Below, in pieces: positions 17,745-26,821 of a stretch of 64,000 bases of DNA. Every line of letters begins with the position of its first letter. Within the stretch, counting starts at the first letter, position 1. Both the position numbers and the translations under genes were made by a program. The DNA is taken from assembly GCF_027107535.1 (NCBI RefSeq), contig NZ_CP114283.1:9362001-9426000 (forward strand). The letters are read 5' to 3'. The DNA is from Streptomyces aurantiacus. Lineage in GTDB: Bacteria; Actinomycetota; Actinomycetes; Streptomycetales; Streptomycetaceae. The notes below the pieces were generated by a model that saw only the letters and a list, made by a program, of their open reading frames with translations, ran no database searches and was not told where the DNA came from.

Positions 17745-18299
17745 GTGTACTTCGCCGCACTGCTCGCGCGCACCGAAGACGGGTGGGAAGCGAGCGACAC
17801 AGAGCTCGACGATGTGGAGACCCTGTCGGATCTGACCGACCTGGCCCGCGAGGCCTCGGTCGACGACGACACGGTGCTCGTCTACATCGAGCAGGAGGAC
17901 GCGTGGTTCGGAGTCGTCCGCGTGGACGGCGAGGAGGACCCTCGTATCTACGTCTCGGACGCCGCGGCCGCCGCCCGCAGTTCGTACGGCGAGATCCTGC
18001 TCACGGACGAACTGCTCGGAAGGGATCCCGGTGACGACACCGTCGCCGACCTGGACTCCCTCGACCTCGACGGCACGGAGGACGGTGAGTCCGAGAACGG
18101 GTCCGAGGACGACGAGGAGGACGGCGTGGACCCGCCCGTCAAGGGTGAGATCGTGCCGCCCGGGCCCATCGGAGACCGCGAGGTCCTCGTCGATCTCGGG
18201 GTGAACGAGAAGGAGTTGCTGGCCCTGGACAGCACCGACGCGCTGAGCGAGATCGCCGAGGTCCTCGGGGCGGCGGAGGTCCTGGAGGCCGTCCGCTGA
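17745..18299 (+). CDS. tRNA adenosine deaminase-associated protein
   Basis: A 184-residue acidic protein starting at [23 protein letters not shown] and the following [14 protein letters not shown] define the family found in actinobacteria immediately upstream of tadA. A long Asp/Glu-rich stretch (about residues 95-130) and a conserved C-terminal [28 protein letters not shown] end it. The biochemical role is unknown; constant pairing with tadA suggests assistance to the deaminase. Confidence 0.9.
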   Translation: MYFAALLARTEDGWEASDTELDDVETLSDLTDLAREASVDDDTVLVYIEQEDAWFGVVRVDGEEDPRIYVSDAAAAARSSYGEILLTDELLGRDPGDDTVADLDSLDLDGTEDGESENGSEDDEEDGVDPPVKGEIVPPGPIGDREVLVDLGVNEKELLALDSTDALSEIAEVLGAAEVLEAVR

Positions 18300-18355
18300 C
18301 TCCGCCGAACACCCAGGAGGCACAGGACCCCGTACGCGACCCCTGGCGGGCCGCC

Positions 18356-18787
18356 ATGCGGCTCGCCCTGGACGAGGCCGGGCTGGCCGGCCGGAGCGGC
18401 GACGTACCCGTCGGCGCCGTCGTGCTGGCACCCGACGGCACGACGGTGCTCGCCACCGGGCACAACGAGCGCGAGGCGGTCGGCGACCCGACCGCCCACG
18501 CCGAGGTGCTGGCGATCCGACGGGCCGCCGCGGCGACGGGGGAATGGCGGCTCACCGGCTGCACGCTCGTCGTCACCCTCGAACCGTGCACGATGTGCGC
18601 CGGCGCGATCGTGCAGTCCCGCGTGGACCGGGTCGTCTACGGCGCCCGCGACGAGAAGGCGGGCGCGGCCGGGTCCCTCTGGGACGTCGTACGCGACCGC
18701 CGTCTCAACCACCGGCCCGAGGTGATCAACGGCGTGCTCGACGAGGAGTGCGCCCACCTGCTCACGGAGTTCTTCCGCGGCCGCTGA
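18356..18787 (+). CDS. tadA: tRNA-specific adenosine deaminase TadA
   Basis: A zinc deaminase that converts the wobble adenosine of tRNA-Arg(ACG) to inosine. [11 protein letters not shown] holds the zinc His and proton-shuttle Glu, and [10 protein letters not shown] holds the two zinc Cys. From ATG 18356 it is 143 residues. A CTG at 18296 is also in frame: it overlaps the previous stop (CTGA), has GGAGG seven bases upstream and would add 20 residues ending [17 protein letters not shown] 18356 lacks a good ribosome site, so the CTG is a serious alternative. The substrate tRNA-Arg(ACG) is also encoded in this window. Confidence 0.95.
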   Translation: MRLALDEAGLAGRSGDVPVGAVVLAPDGTTVLATGHNEREAVGDPTAHAEVLAIRRAAAATGEWRLTGCTLVVTLEPCTMCAGAIVQSRVDRVVYGARDEKAGAAGSLWDVVRDRRLNHRPEVINGVLDEECAHLLTEFFRGR

Positions 18788-18908
18788 ACCCCACCGAGCC
18801 CCCACCAGGCCCCGCCCACACCCCCGCCACACCTCACCCCACCCCGCCCGGGCAGGCGGCCGGATACGGATTTCAGAGCACGGCCCATCGTGGGCTAGGA
18901 TCTCTCTC

Positions 18909-18993
18909 GGTAGCGTGTCCGAGCGGCCGAAGGAGCTCGCCTCGAAAGCGAGTGTGGCGCAAGTCACCGAGGGTTCAAATCCCTCCGCTACCG
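18909..18993 (+). tRNA. tRNA-Ser(CGA)
   Basis: A cloverleaf with acceptor arms GGTAGCG/CGCTACC, anticodon loop CTCGAAA (anticodon CGA), a long variable arm typical of serine tRNAs, and T-loop GGTTCAAATCC. The 3' CCA is not encoded. A strong terminator follows. Confidence 0.97.
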
Positions 18994-18998
18994 CTTCT

Positions 18999-19028
18999 GA
19001 AGGGCCCCGTCTCACGACGGGGCCCTTC
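18999..19028 (+). terminator. Rho-independent-type hairpin after tRNA-Ser(CGA)
   Basis: GAAGGGCCCCGTC pairs perfectly with GACGGGGCCCTTC around a TCAC loop (13-bp stem). It lies six bases after the tRNA. Confidence 0.9.
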
Positions 19029-19164
19029 GTGCGTTCCGGCTTCGGGCCTTCCGGCCGCTCTTGAAAGATCGTCAGATCAACTGCCCGGGGTTACACTCAC
19101 CGCCGGCAACACGGGTCCCAGCAGGCGCAGCGGGCACAGGCAGCAGGCACAGGGGGAGGCCGCG

Positions 19165-19344
19165 ATGGCGGTGAATTCGAAGAAGATCGCCGTCTACGTA
19201 CTCGTGGTCTTCGTGCTGTACGTGATCATCACCGATCCCGAAAAGGCGGCCGACTACGTCCAGATAGGGTTCGAGGGCATCTCGAACGCCGCTCAGGCCG
19301 TCGGTGACTTCATGACGTGGGTCGCCGACGGGGCCAAGGACTAG
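19165..19344 (+). CDS. Small membrane protein (59 aa)
   Basis: The ATG at 19165 follows GGGGAGG. The 59 residues begin MAVNSKKIAVYVLVVFVLYV, giving one TM helix (residues 8-24), then the short amphipathic segment ADYVQIGFEGISNAAQAVGDFMTWVADGAKD. A clear ribosome site and clean frame support it. It has no known domain; the position between tRNA-Ser and the Dabb gene appears conserved in streptomycetes from memory. Confidence 0.7.
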   Translation: MAVNSKKIAVYVLVVFVLYVIITDPEKAADYVQIGFEGISNAAQAVGDFMTWVADGAKD

Positions 19345-19523
19345 GCCGGGAACCGAGTCAGGGGCTCGGTCGGCGCCACCGGCCCGACCCGCACGGCCCG
19401 CACGACCAGGCCCGCACGACCAGGCCCGCGCGGCCGGTCCGCACGACCGTCCTGGACGGCGTCGGGAGCCGAGCGGCGGCCGTCGTCGTCGCGCCCGTAT
19501 CCCCGTTCGCCCTGGGAGTGCAC

Positions 19524-19817
19524 GTGATCCGCCACCTGGTCCTCTTCAAGCTCAACGAAGGTGTCGAGCGGGACGACCCCCGCGTCGCCGAGGGCGTCGC
19601 CGCCTTCCGTGCGCTCGGCGGGCAGATCCCCGAACTGAAGTTCTGGGAATGCGAGTGGAACATCACCGACCGTCCCATCGCCTACGACTTCGCGATCAAC
19701 TCCGCGGTCGAGGACACGGACGCCCTCAAGCGGTACCTCGAGCACCCCGCCCACCAGGCGGGAGTCGCCCTGTGGCGCGAGTTCGCCACGTGGGTGATCG
19801 CCGACTACGAGTTCTGA
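19524..19817 (+). CDS. Dabb (stress-responsive A/B barrel) domain protein
   Basis: A 97-residue dimeric alpha-beta barrel protein. The N-terminal VIRHLVLFKLNEGV and the end WREFATWVIADYEF bracket the Dabb fold, with the conserved His in the first strand. Family members range from stress proteins to polyketide cyclases; none of the cyclase partners is nearby. The GTG start follows GGAG. A hairpin terminator is downstream at 19839. Confidence 0.88.
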   Translation: MIRHLVLFKLNEGVERDDPRVAEGVAAFRALGGQIPELKFWECEWNITDRPIAYDFAINSAVEDTDALKRYLEHPAHQAGVALWREFATWVIADYEF

Positions 19818-19838
19818 GCCGCGCTCCGCACGGACCAC

Positions 19839-19867
19839 CGGCCCCTCGCCCGAACGGCGGGGGGCCG
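19839..19867 (+). terminator. Hairpin after the Dabb gene
   Basis: CGGCCCCTCGCC pairs with GGCGGGGGGCCG around CGAAC; 11 of 12 positions are Watson-Crick and one is a wobble. Confidence 0.65.
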
Positions 19868-20066
19868 TTCCGTGTCCGTTCCGCGTCCAGGAACCGTCCC
19901 GGGCCTCCCGCGCACGCTCAACACGGAGTCACGCGGTGCTTGCACACAGTGCACATGTCTTGTGATGCTATGACCGCTTTTGATCGATGAGTTGACGCAT
20001 GTGTCTGACGGACGTCGTTCGGACTTGTGTTTTCACGGGTTGACGGACCCAGAGGTGGAGTTGACC

Positions 20067-20933
20067 GTGCCGGCCAGTACCGCGCCTCAAGCACCTCCCC
20101 AGCAGAAGCCGCAGGCCCTGGAACGGATCGACGACCCCGCCGAGTCCCAGGAGCCGGGTCCACAGCGCCGCCGCGGGGCCGACACCCGGGCCCTCACCCA
20201 GGTCCTGTTCGGCGAGCTCAAGAACCTGGAGCCCGGCACCCCCGAACACGGCCGGGTACGGGCCGCGCTGATCGAGGCGAACCTCCCCCTGGTGCGGTAC
20301 GCCGCCGCCCGCTTCCGGTCGCGCAACGAGCCCATGGAGGACGTCGTCCAGGTCGGGACCATCGGGCTGATCAACGCCATCGACCGCTTCGACCCCGACC
20401 GGGGCGTGCAGTTCCCGACCTTCGCGATGCCCACCGTCGTCGGCGAGATCAAGCGGTACTTCCGCGACAACGTCCGCACGGTCCACGTACCGCGCCGGCT
20501 GCACGAGCTCTGGGTGCAGGTGAACAGCGCCACCGAGGACCTCACGACGGCCTTCGGGCGCATGCCCACGACCGGCGAGATCGCCGAGCGGCTGCGGATC
20601 ACCGAGGAGGAGGTCCTGGCCTGCATCGAGGCCGGACGCTCGTACCACGCGACCTCGCTCGAGGCCGCCCAGGAGGGCGACGGAATGCCGGGCCTCCTCG
20701 ACCGGCTCGGCTACGAGGACCCTGCGCTGGACGGCGTGGAGCACCGGGACCTCGTACGGCACCTTCTCGTCCAGCTCCCCGAGCGGGAGCAGCGCATCCT
20801 CCTGCTGCGCTACTACAGCAATCTGACGCAGTCGCAGATCAGTACAGAACTGGGCGTTTCACAGATGCACGTGTCAAGACTGCTCGCCCGCAGTTTCGCC
20901 CGGCTCCGATCCGCAAACAGGATCGAGGCGTAA
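20067..20933 (+). CDS. sigF: SigB/SigF-type RNA polymerase sigma factor, first of a pair
   Basis: A protein of about 288 residues with sigma regions 2-4: [37 protein letters not shown] (2.1-2.2), [23 protein letters not shown] (2.3-2.4), and [25 protein letters not shown] as the region-4 HTH. The GTG at 20067 has GGTGGAG upstream and gives the start [13 protein letters not shown] disordered Pro/Gln-rich N-terminus of about 50 residues precedes region 2. By synteny from memory this corresponds to the sporulation sigma factor SigF; the symbol rests on that. No anti-sigma gene is adjacent. Confidence 0.85.
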   Translation: MPASTAPQAPPQQKPQALERIDDPAESQEPGPQRRRGADTRALTQVLFGELKNLEPGTPEHGRVRAALIEANLPLVRYAAARFRSRNEPMEDVVQVGTIGLINAIDRFDPDRGVQFPTFAMPTVVGEIKRYFRDNVRTVHVPRRLHELWVQVNSATEDLTTAFGRMPTTGEIAERLRITEEEVLACIEAGRSYHATSLEAAQEGDGMPGLLDRLGYEDPALDGVEHRDLVRHLLVQLPEREQRILLLRYYSNLTQSQISTELGVSQMHVSRLLARSFARLRSANRIEA

Positions 20934-21177
20934 CCCTCCGGAGCGAATCGCTCCCAAGGCCTTTTCACGACATTTCTTCGTCGAAAAACTGTCAGACCCC
21001 CTTTTTCCAGGGCCTATTCACCCTTCCTGTGTCGACATGTCACTACATCGTGTTGCCGACGTGTGACATTCTTCCGGTGAAGCGTTTGCCGCAGCCCCAC
21101 CTCCGGTATTCAGGTGGAGGCTGCGTTCCTTCGACGGGAGCGTCCGCCGCGACCGTCCGCGACCCAAAGGGGGTGGC
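20934..21177. promoter_or_regulatory. Inter-sigma-gene region with hairpin
   Basis: This 244-bp space is A/T-richer than its surroundings. It holds a stem-loop at 21091-21124 (GCAGCCCCACCT with AGGTGGAGGCTGC, one bulge), 54 bp before the second sigma gene. The hairpin could terminate the first transcript or shape the leader of the second. Specific promoter boxes are not clear to me. Confidence 0.55.
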
Positions 21178-22077
21178 ATGTCCGCAGACCAGGGCAGCTC
21201 GAAGGTGCTCACGCTCGTCAAGAGCGAATCCGCGCCCGACGTGCTTCACAGTGTCGTTGTCGAGGTTCCGGCCGTCCCGGCCGCGGAAGCCCCGGCCTTC
21301 CCCCCGACCTCGGAAGCGATCGACACCCGCACTCTGTCCCGCTCCCTGTTCCTGCGGCTCGCCGCACTCGACGAGAACAGTCCCGAGCGCGCCTATGTCC
21401 GGGACACACTCATCGAGCTCAATCTCCCGCTGGTGCGTTACGCCGCCGCCCGTTTCCGGTCGCGCAACGAACCGATGGAGGACATCGTCCAGGTCGGCAC
21501 GATCGGCCTGATCAAGGCGATCGACCGCTTCGACTGCGAACGGGGCGTGGAGTTCCCCACGTTCGCGATGCCGACGGTCGTGGGTGAGATCAAGCGGTTC
21601 TTCCGGGACACGTCCTGGTCGGTGCGGGTACCGCGCCGGCTCCAGGAGCTGCGGCTCGCGCTGACCAAGGCCAGCGACGAGCTCTCCCAGAAGCTCGACC
21701 GCTCGCCGACCGTCGCCGAACTCGCCGTCGTACTGGGCGTGTCCGAGGAGGACGTGGTCGACGGCCTGGCGGTGGGCAACGCTTACACGGCGTCGTCCCT
21801 CGACTCACCGGCACCCGAGGACGACGGCGGCGAGGGCTCGCTCGCGGACCGCCTCGGCTACGAGGACACGGCGCTGGAGGGCGTCGAGTACCGCGAGTCG
21901 CTGAAGCCCCTGCTCGCCAAACTCCCGCCCCGCGAGCGGCGGATCATCATGCTCCGCTTCTTCGCCAACATGACGCAGTCGCAGATCGGCGAGGAGGTCG
22001 GCATCTCGCAGATGCACGTCTCCCGGCTGCTCACGCGGACGCTGTCACAGCTGCGGGAAGGTCTCATCTCCGACTGA
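21178..22077 (+). CDS. sigN: SigB/SigF-type RNA polymerase sigma factor, second of the pair
   Basis: A 299-residue sigma factor closely similar to its neighbour: [51 protein letters not shown] and an [27 protein letters not shown]. The ATG at 21178 is followed by a distinct 45-residue N-terminus. The N-terminus and regions 3-4 differ from the first copy, so promoter or anti-sigma specificity probably differs. From memory, adjacent sigF and sigN of S. coelicolor have this arrangement; the symbol is by position only. Confidence 0.83.
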   Translation: MSADQGSSKVLTLVKSESAPDVLHSVVVEVPAVPAAEAPAFPPTSEAIDTRTLSRSLFLRLAALDENSPERAYVRDTLIELNLPLVRYAAARFRSRNEPMEDIVQVGTIGLIKAIDRFDCERGVEFPTFAMPTVVGEIKRFFRDTSWSVRVPRRLQELRLALTKASDELSQKLDRSPTVAELAVVLGVSEEDVVDGLAVGNAYTASSLDSPAPEDDGGEGSLADRLGYEDTALEGVEYRESLKPLLAKLPPRERRIIMLRFFANMTQSQIGEEVGISQMHVSRLLTRTLSQLREGLISD

Positions 22078-22168
22078 GCCCCGACGGTGGGCTCTTCGGC
22101 CGGGACGTCCTCGGCCCGGATCCCTACCGAGGGTTCATAATTGACGACCCGTCAGCCACACTGGCGCG

Positions 22169-22981
22169 ATGCGCCGACGGATGGGTCACGATTCGATTCG
22201 TGGTCGCCGAGGTGCCCTTGGGGGCGCCTCGGCGGCCGTCGTCTGTCTGGGGGCGGTCCTCGCCGCCTGCGGAACCACCGGCGGCGGTGAAGGTCACGTC
22301 GCCGTACAGCGGCCCGCGCCGTACAGCGAGGCGGTGGCGCCCACCGGGGACGTGGAGCTGGTGCCGCTGGAGGGCGACGCGTCCGAAGGGGCGACGGGGG
22401 ACGGGAGTTCGGGTCCTGGGCATTCCGGGGGCGGGCACTCCGGCCCCGCTGACGCCTCGGAGGGCGCGGGTGGCGGCGACGCGGCCGCGTCCGGGACGGT
22501 GTCGGGGTCCGCGCCCGGGTCCGGGTCCGACGGCGACGGTCGTACGAGTCCGTCGGCGGGCGGGGGCGGCTCCGGCCTGCCGGGAGGCAACCCCGGCTCC
22601 GCGGGCGGAAGTTCGGGGGACGGGCAGCCGAGCGGCGGGGGTGCGGGAAGTCCCGCGAAACCCGAGGAGCCCGGTCCCGCCGTGCTCGACGTCGGCGAAC
22701 CCGAGCGGGCGCCCGCCGAAAAGCGCTGGTGCGAAAAGGTCACCGTCGCGTTCCACAACACCGGGGGCAGCGCGGTGCGTTCGGGCACGGTGACCCTCGG
22801 GACGCACGTCATCGGTGCGCTCGGGATCGACTGGGCGACCGTCGAGTCGACCGAGGAGCTTCCCACGCCGATCGCTCCGGGCGCGCGGGAGGAGAAGACC
22901 TGGACGGTGTGCGTCGACGCCTGGCGCGTACCTCTCGGCATGCATGTCGAGACACGGGACGTGTCCGTCCGGTGGGACTAG
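22169..22981 (+). CDS. Putative lipoprotein with Gly/Ser-rich linker
   Basis: About 270 residues (a start slightly downstream is possible). The N-terminus has a twin-arginine-like basic run, a hydrophobic core and the lipobox LAAC, so it should be lipid-anchored outside. Residues about 60-165 are Gly/Ser/Ala-rich and low in complexity. The C-terminal about 90 residues form a compact beta-type domain with two Cys (RWCEKVTVAFHNTGGSAV and KTWTVCVDAWRVPLG). No family is recognised. Possible cell-surface role. Confidence 0.8.
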   Translation: MRRRMGHDSIRGRRGALGGASAAVVCLGAVLAACGTTGGGEGHVAVQRPAPYSEAVAPTGDVELVPLEGDASEGATGDGSSGPGHSGGGHSGPADASEGAGGGDAAASGTVSGSAPGSGSDGDGRTSPSAGGGGSGLPGGNPGSAGGSSGDGQPSGGGAGSPAKPEEPGPAVLDVGEPERAPAEKRWCEKVTVAFHNTGGSAVRSGTVTLGTHVIGALGIDWATVESTEELPTPIAPGAREEKTWTVCVDAWRVPLGMHVETRDVSVRWD

Positions 22982-23002
22982 CGCGCCCGGCGGCGCCTTC
23001 GC

Positions 23003-23194
23003 CTACTTGAGCGCGAGCCAGGCGACCACGGCGACGACCGCGACAGCCACGATCACACCGACGATCAGACCGACACGGGGGCCTCTGGCGGCCGCCTGCT
23101 GCTGACGGCTCTGGGGGTCGTCGACGAACGCTCGGAACATCTGGGTGCTACCCGCGGGGTCGTAGTTGCCCTCGGGGCCCTGGGTGTTTGCCAT
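23003..23194 (-). CDS. Small tail-anchored membrane protein (63 aa)
   Basis: The ATG at 23194 has AAGG nine bases upstream. The 63 residues begin MANTQGPEGNYDPAGSTQMF, carry a basic RQQQAAARGPR stretch, and finish in one TM helix (VGLIVGVIVAVAVVAVVAWLALK), giving a tail-anchored topology. It is convergent with the lipoprotein gene (21-bp gap). Function unknown; the length and clean frame make it credible. Confidence 0.72.
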   Translation of the reverse strand: MANTQGPEGNYDPAGSTQMFRAFVDDPQSRQQQAAARGPRVGLIVGVIVAVAVVAVVAWLALK

Positions 23195-23656
23195 GGGGCA
23201 GGACCTTAGCGGGTGCCTCCGGCGGTCCCAAGCGGCGGGTGCCGCCTTCTGGTGTTGCGTGCGCCTTTCTGGTGATTTCCGGCCACGGGGGCCAGACCCC
23301 CGGGAGCCCTTGAGCTCCTGGGCCTCGGGCTCCCGGCCCCGGGCTCCTGGTCGGTCCGGACGCCCGAACGCCGGACACTGGGACACTCGGACACCCGAAC
23401 CGACCCATGCGCTCCGCCCGGCACCGGACGGGCCGGGGAGTCGGGGAACCGAAGAGCCGGGAGGGGAGCCCGCTCTCCCCAGGCACGGGCCCGAGCCCGG
23501 GACCCGCTCCACCGCCCTCCCAAAGCCCTCACCTGCAAGTTTACGTTCGCCAATACTTGCCTTTGCCAAGGTTTTGCGCCGCGACCCCCCATTTCATTTG
23601 CCTGCAGCAACCAACGGTTCTTATGGTTGCCTGAAGCAACAAACAAGGGAGGTGCG
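23195..23656. other. Gene-free 462 bp before the MarR-MFS operon
   Basis: I see no coding frame. Bases 23195-23530 are G+C-rich with repeated CGGACAC/CCGGGAG-like words. The last about 120 bases are distinctly A/T-richer, with several TTGCC words, and contain the twin MarR-type operators at 23598-23640. Confidence 0.6.
23598..23640. promoter_or_regulatory. Twin inverted repeats, probable MarR operators
   Basis: Two related palindromes, TTGCCTGCAGCAA (23598-23610) and GTTGCCTGAAGCAAC (23626-23640), have centres 29 bp apart and lie 17-59 bp before the MarR start. The shared TTGC-N5-GCAA form indicates two binding sites for the adjacent regulator. Confidence 0.78.
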
Positions 23657-24130
23657 ATGGCCGCGCGACGTCAGTACGAGGAGCTGGCCCAGCAGCTCAG
23701 TGCCATCGGCGCTGTGAAGCGGGGCCTCGGCCGGGTCCTCCCGCACGAGTGCCCGGCCGGGTCCGCCGCCGTGCTCACGCTCCTCGACCGGCACGGCGAG
23801 ATGCGGATGAGCCGGCTCGCCGAGCTGCTCGCCATCGACATGTCGGTGACCAGCCGGCACGTGGCGCACGTGGCCGAGTACGGCTGGATCGACCGGTCCC
23901 CCGACCCGGCCGACAAGCGCTCGCGCATCCTGCGGCTCACCCCCGCCGGCCGGGACATGCTCGCCGAGCTCTCCGAGCGCTACATGAACGCGCTCGCCCA
24001 CTACCTGGCGGACTGGTCGGACGACGAGGTCGACCAGCTGGGCGCCCTGCTCGGACGGCTGCGCGCCAGCTTCGGCGACTGCCGGCCCGCCGCACCCCCC
24101 GCCGAACAGACCACCCGTACACCCGTATGA
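23657..24130 (+). CDS. MarR-family transcriptional regulator
   Basis: A 157-residue winged-helix regulator. The HTH is EMRMSRLAELLAIDMSVTSRHVAHVAEYGWI, and the wing DRSPDPADKRSRILRLTPAGRDML contains the conserved Asp/Arg pair. The ATG follows GGGAGG. Twin palindromes immediately upstream imply autorepression. The stop is 23 bp before the MFS exporter, so it is the first gene of a MarR-exporter-YceI operon and presumably derepresses export when a toxic ligand binds. Confidence 0.93.
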   Translation: MAARRQYEELAQQLSAIGAVKRGLGRVLPHECPAGSAAVLTLLDRHGEMRMSRLAELLAIDMSVTSRHVAHVAEYGWIDRSPDPADKRSRILRLTPAGRDMLAELSERYMNALAHYLADWSDDEVDQLGALLGRLRASFGDCRPAAPPAEQTTRTPV

Positions 24131-24153
24131 CGCACCACAAGAAAAGGAAGCCC

Positions 24154-26718
24154 ATGGCTACGACCACACCAGCCGGTGTGCGGGGCTCACACGCCAAGCA
24201 CGGAGGCGCCGCCTCCGACGGCGCTCCGATGACGCACCGGCAGATCATGGAGGCCCTCTCCGGGCTGCTGCTCGGCATGTTCGTCGCGATCCTGTCGTCG
24301 ACGATCGTCACCAACGCCCTGCCCGAGATCATCGGCGACCTGGGCGGCGGCCAGTCCGCCTACACCTGGGTCGTCACCGCCGCGCTGCTGTCGATGACCG
24401 CGGCCACGCCCCTGTGGGGCAAGCTCGCGGATCTCTACAGCAAGAAGGCGCTCGTCCAGATGGCGCTCGTCATCTACGTCCTGGGATCGGCCGCCGCGGG
24501 CCTGTCGCAGAACCCCGGCATGCTGATCGCCTGCCGCGTGGTCCAGGGCATCGGCGTCGGCGGTCTGTCCGCCCTCGCGCAGATCGTCATGGCGGCGATG
24601 ATCTCCCCGCGTGAGCGCGGCCGGTACTCCGGCTACCTCGGGGCCACGTTCGCGGTCGCGACCGTCGGCGGTCCGCTGCTCGGCGGTGTCATCACCGACA
24701 CCAGCTGGCTCGGCTGGCGCTGGTGCTTCTACGTCGGTGTGCCCTTCGCGGTCATCGCGCTGATCGTCCTGCAGAAGACCCTGCACCTGCCCGTCGTGAA
24801 GCGGGACGTGAAGGTCGACTGGGGCGGCGCGTTCCTCATCTCCGCCGCGGTCTCGCTGCTGCTCGTCTGGGTCACCTTCGCGGGCGACAAGTACGAGTGG
24901 CTGTCGTGGCAGACGTACGCCATGGTCGGTGGCTCGATCGCGCTCGGACTGCTGTTCGTGCTCGTCGAGTCGAAGGCCAGGGAGCCGATCATCCCGCTGC
25001 GGCTCTTCCGCAACCGGACCATCACCCTCTCCTCCGTCGCCTCGCTCTTCGTCGGTGTCGCGATGTTCGCGGGCACGGTCTTCTTCAGCCAGTACTTCCA
25101 GCTGGCGCGGGACAAGTCCCCGACCATGTCGGGAGTCATGACGATCCCCATGATCGGTGGCCTGTTCATCTCCTCCACCGTCTCCGGGCAGATCATCACC
25201 AAGACCGGCAAGTGGAAGGCCTGGCTGGTCAGCGGCGGTGTCCTGATCACCGCGGGCCTCGGTCTGCTGGGCACCATCCGGTACGACACGGACTACTGGC
25301 GGGTCGCCGTCTTCATGGCGCTGCTGGGTCTCGGCATCGGCATGATGATGCAGAACCTGGTGCTGTCCACGCAGAACCAGGTGGCCCCGGAGGACCTCGG
25401 CGCGGCCAGCTCCACGGTGACCTTCTTCCGCTCCCTCGGCGGCGCGATCGGCGTCTCCGCGCTGGGCGCGGTGATGGCCAACCGGATCACCGACTACGCC
25501 AAGGACGGCATCGCCGGGCTCGACCCCAAGTACGCGGCCGCGGCAGCCGACTCGAGCTCCGGCAGCAGCATCCCGGACATGGACAAGCTGCCCGCCCCGC
25601 TGCGCACGGTCATGGAGAGCGCGTACGGCCACGGCATCGCGGACGTCTTCCTGATCGCGGCGGTCCTGGCGCTGCTCGCCCTCCTCGTCACGCTGTTCAT
25701 CAAGGAGGTCCCGCTGCGTACGTCGGGCGGGCTGGCGCAGGCCGCCGAGGCCCAGGCGGAGGTCACGGCCGTCGCCGAGGCCACCCCGGCGGCTGCGGAC
25801 GTCTTCCCGGCCGAGGCCGACGAACGCGTCCCGAGCTGGGCCGTCGCGGACACCGGCGCCGGTGAGGGCACCGCCCCCGGGCCCGAGGGCACCCAGCGGC
25901 TCTCGGCGGTGGCCACCCTGGCGGCCGGCACCGACCGGGGCACGGTGTCCGGCTCCGGCGGCATCCCGGTCCACGGTTTCGTCCGTGGCGCCGAGAGCGC
26001 GCCCGTGCCCCGGGCCGCCGTCACGCTGATCTCCCTCGCGGGCCGTCAGCTGGGCCGCTCGGTCGCACAGGCCGACGGCGCCTACGCGGTGGACGCGCCC
26101 GGCACGGGTTCGTACGTGCTGATCGCCTCCGCGGACGGGTTCCAGCCGCAGGCCTCGACGGTCGTCGTGAACGGTGAGCCGCTCGCGTACGACATCCTGC
26201 TGAGCGGCACGAGCGGGCTCTCCGGTGCGGTGCGGGCCGCCGACGGCGGGCGGCCGGTCGTGGGCGCCATGGTCATCGTGACCGATGTGCGCGGCGACGT
26301 GCTGGCCACCGGGACCACCGGTGAGCAGGGCGAGTTCGCCTTCGCCGAGCTGGTGCCGGGTGCCGTGACCGTCGCGGTGAACGCCGCCGGACACCGCCCC
26401 CGTGCCCTGCCCGTCGAGGTCGGCGGCGCCGGCGTCACCCGGATCGACGTCGAGCTGACCTCCGGCGCACAGCTCCGCGGCGTCGTGCGGGCACCCGCCG
26501 GTCCGCTGGGCGACGCCCGGGTCACGCTCGTCGACGCGGCGGGCAACGTGGTCGGCAGCGCCACCACCGGGTCGGACGGGGCGTACGCCTTCGCCGACCT
26601 GGACAGCGGGGAGTACACGGTCATCGCGACCGGCTACCCGCCGGTGGCCACGGCACTGACCGTCAGCGGCGGCGGTGTGGACGGCCACGACATCGAACTC
26701 GCCCACCCCGGCGAGTAG
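24154..26718 (+). CDS. DHA2/QacA-type MFS exporter with three C-terminal carboxypeptidase-regulatory-like domains
   Basis: An 854-residue fusion. Residues about 25-525 are a 14-helix drug:H+ antiporter (STIVTNALPEIIGDLGG, WGKLADLYSKK, GYLGATFAVATVGGPLLGG motif C). After a 70-residue linker come three repeats of about 80 residues. Each has the beta-sandwich pattern G.V....P...A.VTL.D..G......T...G.Y.F..L..G.Y.V.A.G of carboxypeptidase D regulatory/CnaB-like domains. The C-terminus of such antiporters should face the cytoplasm. Appending three beta domains to an exporter is unusual. The YceI gene downstream carries another copy, implying that the two proteins interact or share a ligand (inference). 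Expressed from the MarR promoter. Confidence 0.92.
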   Translation: MATTTPAGVRGSHAKHGGAASDGAPMTHRQIMEALSGLLLGMFVAILSSTIVTNALPEIIGDLGGGQSAYTWVVTAALLSMTAATPLWGKLADLYSKKALVQMALVIYVLGSAAAGLSQNPGMLIACRVVQGIGVGGLSALAQIVMAAMISPRERGRYSGYLGATFAVATVGGPLLGGVITDTSWLGWRWCFYVGVPFAVIALIVLQKTLHLPVVKRDVKVDWGGAFLISAAVSLLLVWVTFAGDKYEWLSWQTYAMVGGSIALGLLFVLVESKAREPIIPLRLFRNRTITLSSVASLFVGVAMFAGTVFFSQYFQLARDKSPTMSGVMTIPMIGGLFISSTVSGQIITKTGKWKAWLVSGGVLITAGLGLLGTIRYDTDYWRVAVFMALLGLGIGMMMQNLVLSTQNQVAPEDLGAASSTVTFFRSLGGAIGVSALGAVMANRITDYAKDGIAGLDPKYAAAAADSSSGSSIPDMDKLPAPLRTVMESAYGHGIADVFLIAAVLALLALLVTLFIKEVPLRTSGGLAQAAEAQAEVTAVAEATPAAADVFPAEADERVPSWAVADTGAGEGTAPGPEGTQRLSAVATLAAGTDRGTVSGSGGIPVHGFVRGAESAPVPRAAVTLISLAGRQLGRSVAQADGAYAVDAPGTGSYVLIASADGFQPQASTVVVNGEPLAYDILLSGTSGLSGAVRAADGGRPVVGAMVIVTDVRGDVLATGTTGEQGEFAFAELVPGAVTVAVNAAGHRPRALPVEVGGAGVTRIDVELTSGAQLRGVVRAPAGPLGDARVTLVDAAGNVVGSATTGSDGAYAFADLDSGEYTVIATGYPPVATALTVSGGGVDGHDIELAHPGE

Positions 26719-26752
26719 TCGGGGACCAGCAGTCGACCAGTAGTCGAAGACC

Positions 26753-26797
26753 CCGGCCCGTGGAGCGCGTTCCGAGCGGAGGCGCTCCACGGGCCGG
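26753..26797 (+). terminator. Strong hairpin between MFS and YceI genes
   Basis: A perfect 16-bp stem (CCGGCCCGTGGAGCGC and its complement) with a 13-base loop lies in the 103-bp gap. It may attenuate read-through from the exporter into the YceI gene. Confidence 0.8.
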
Positions 26798-26821
26798 TTC
26801 CATGAGAAGAGGTTGTTTGCA

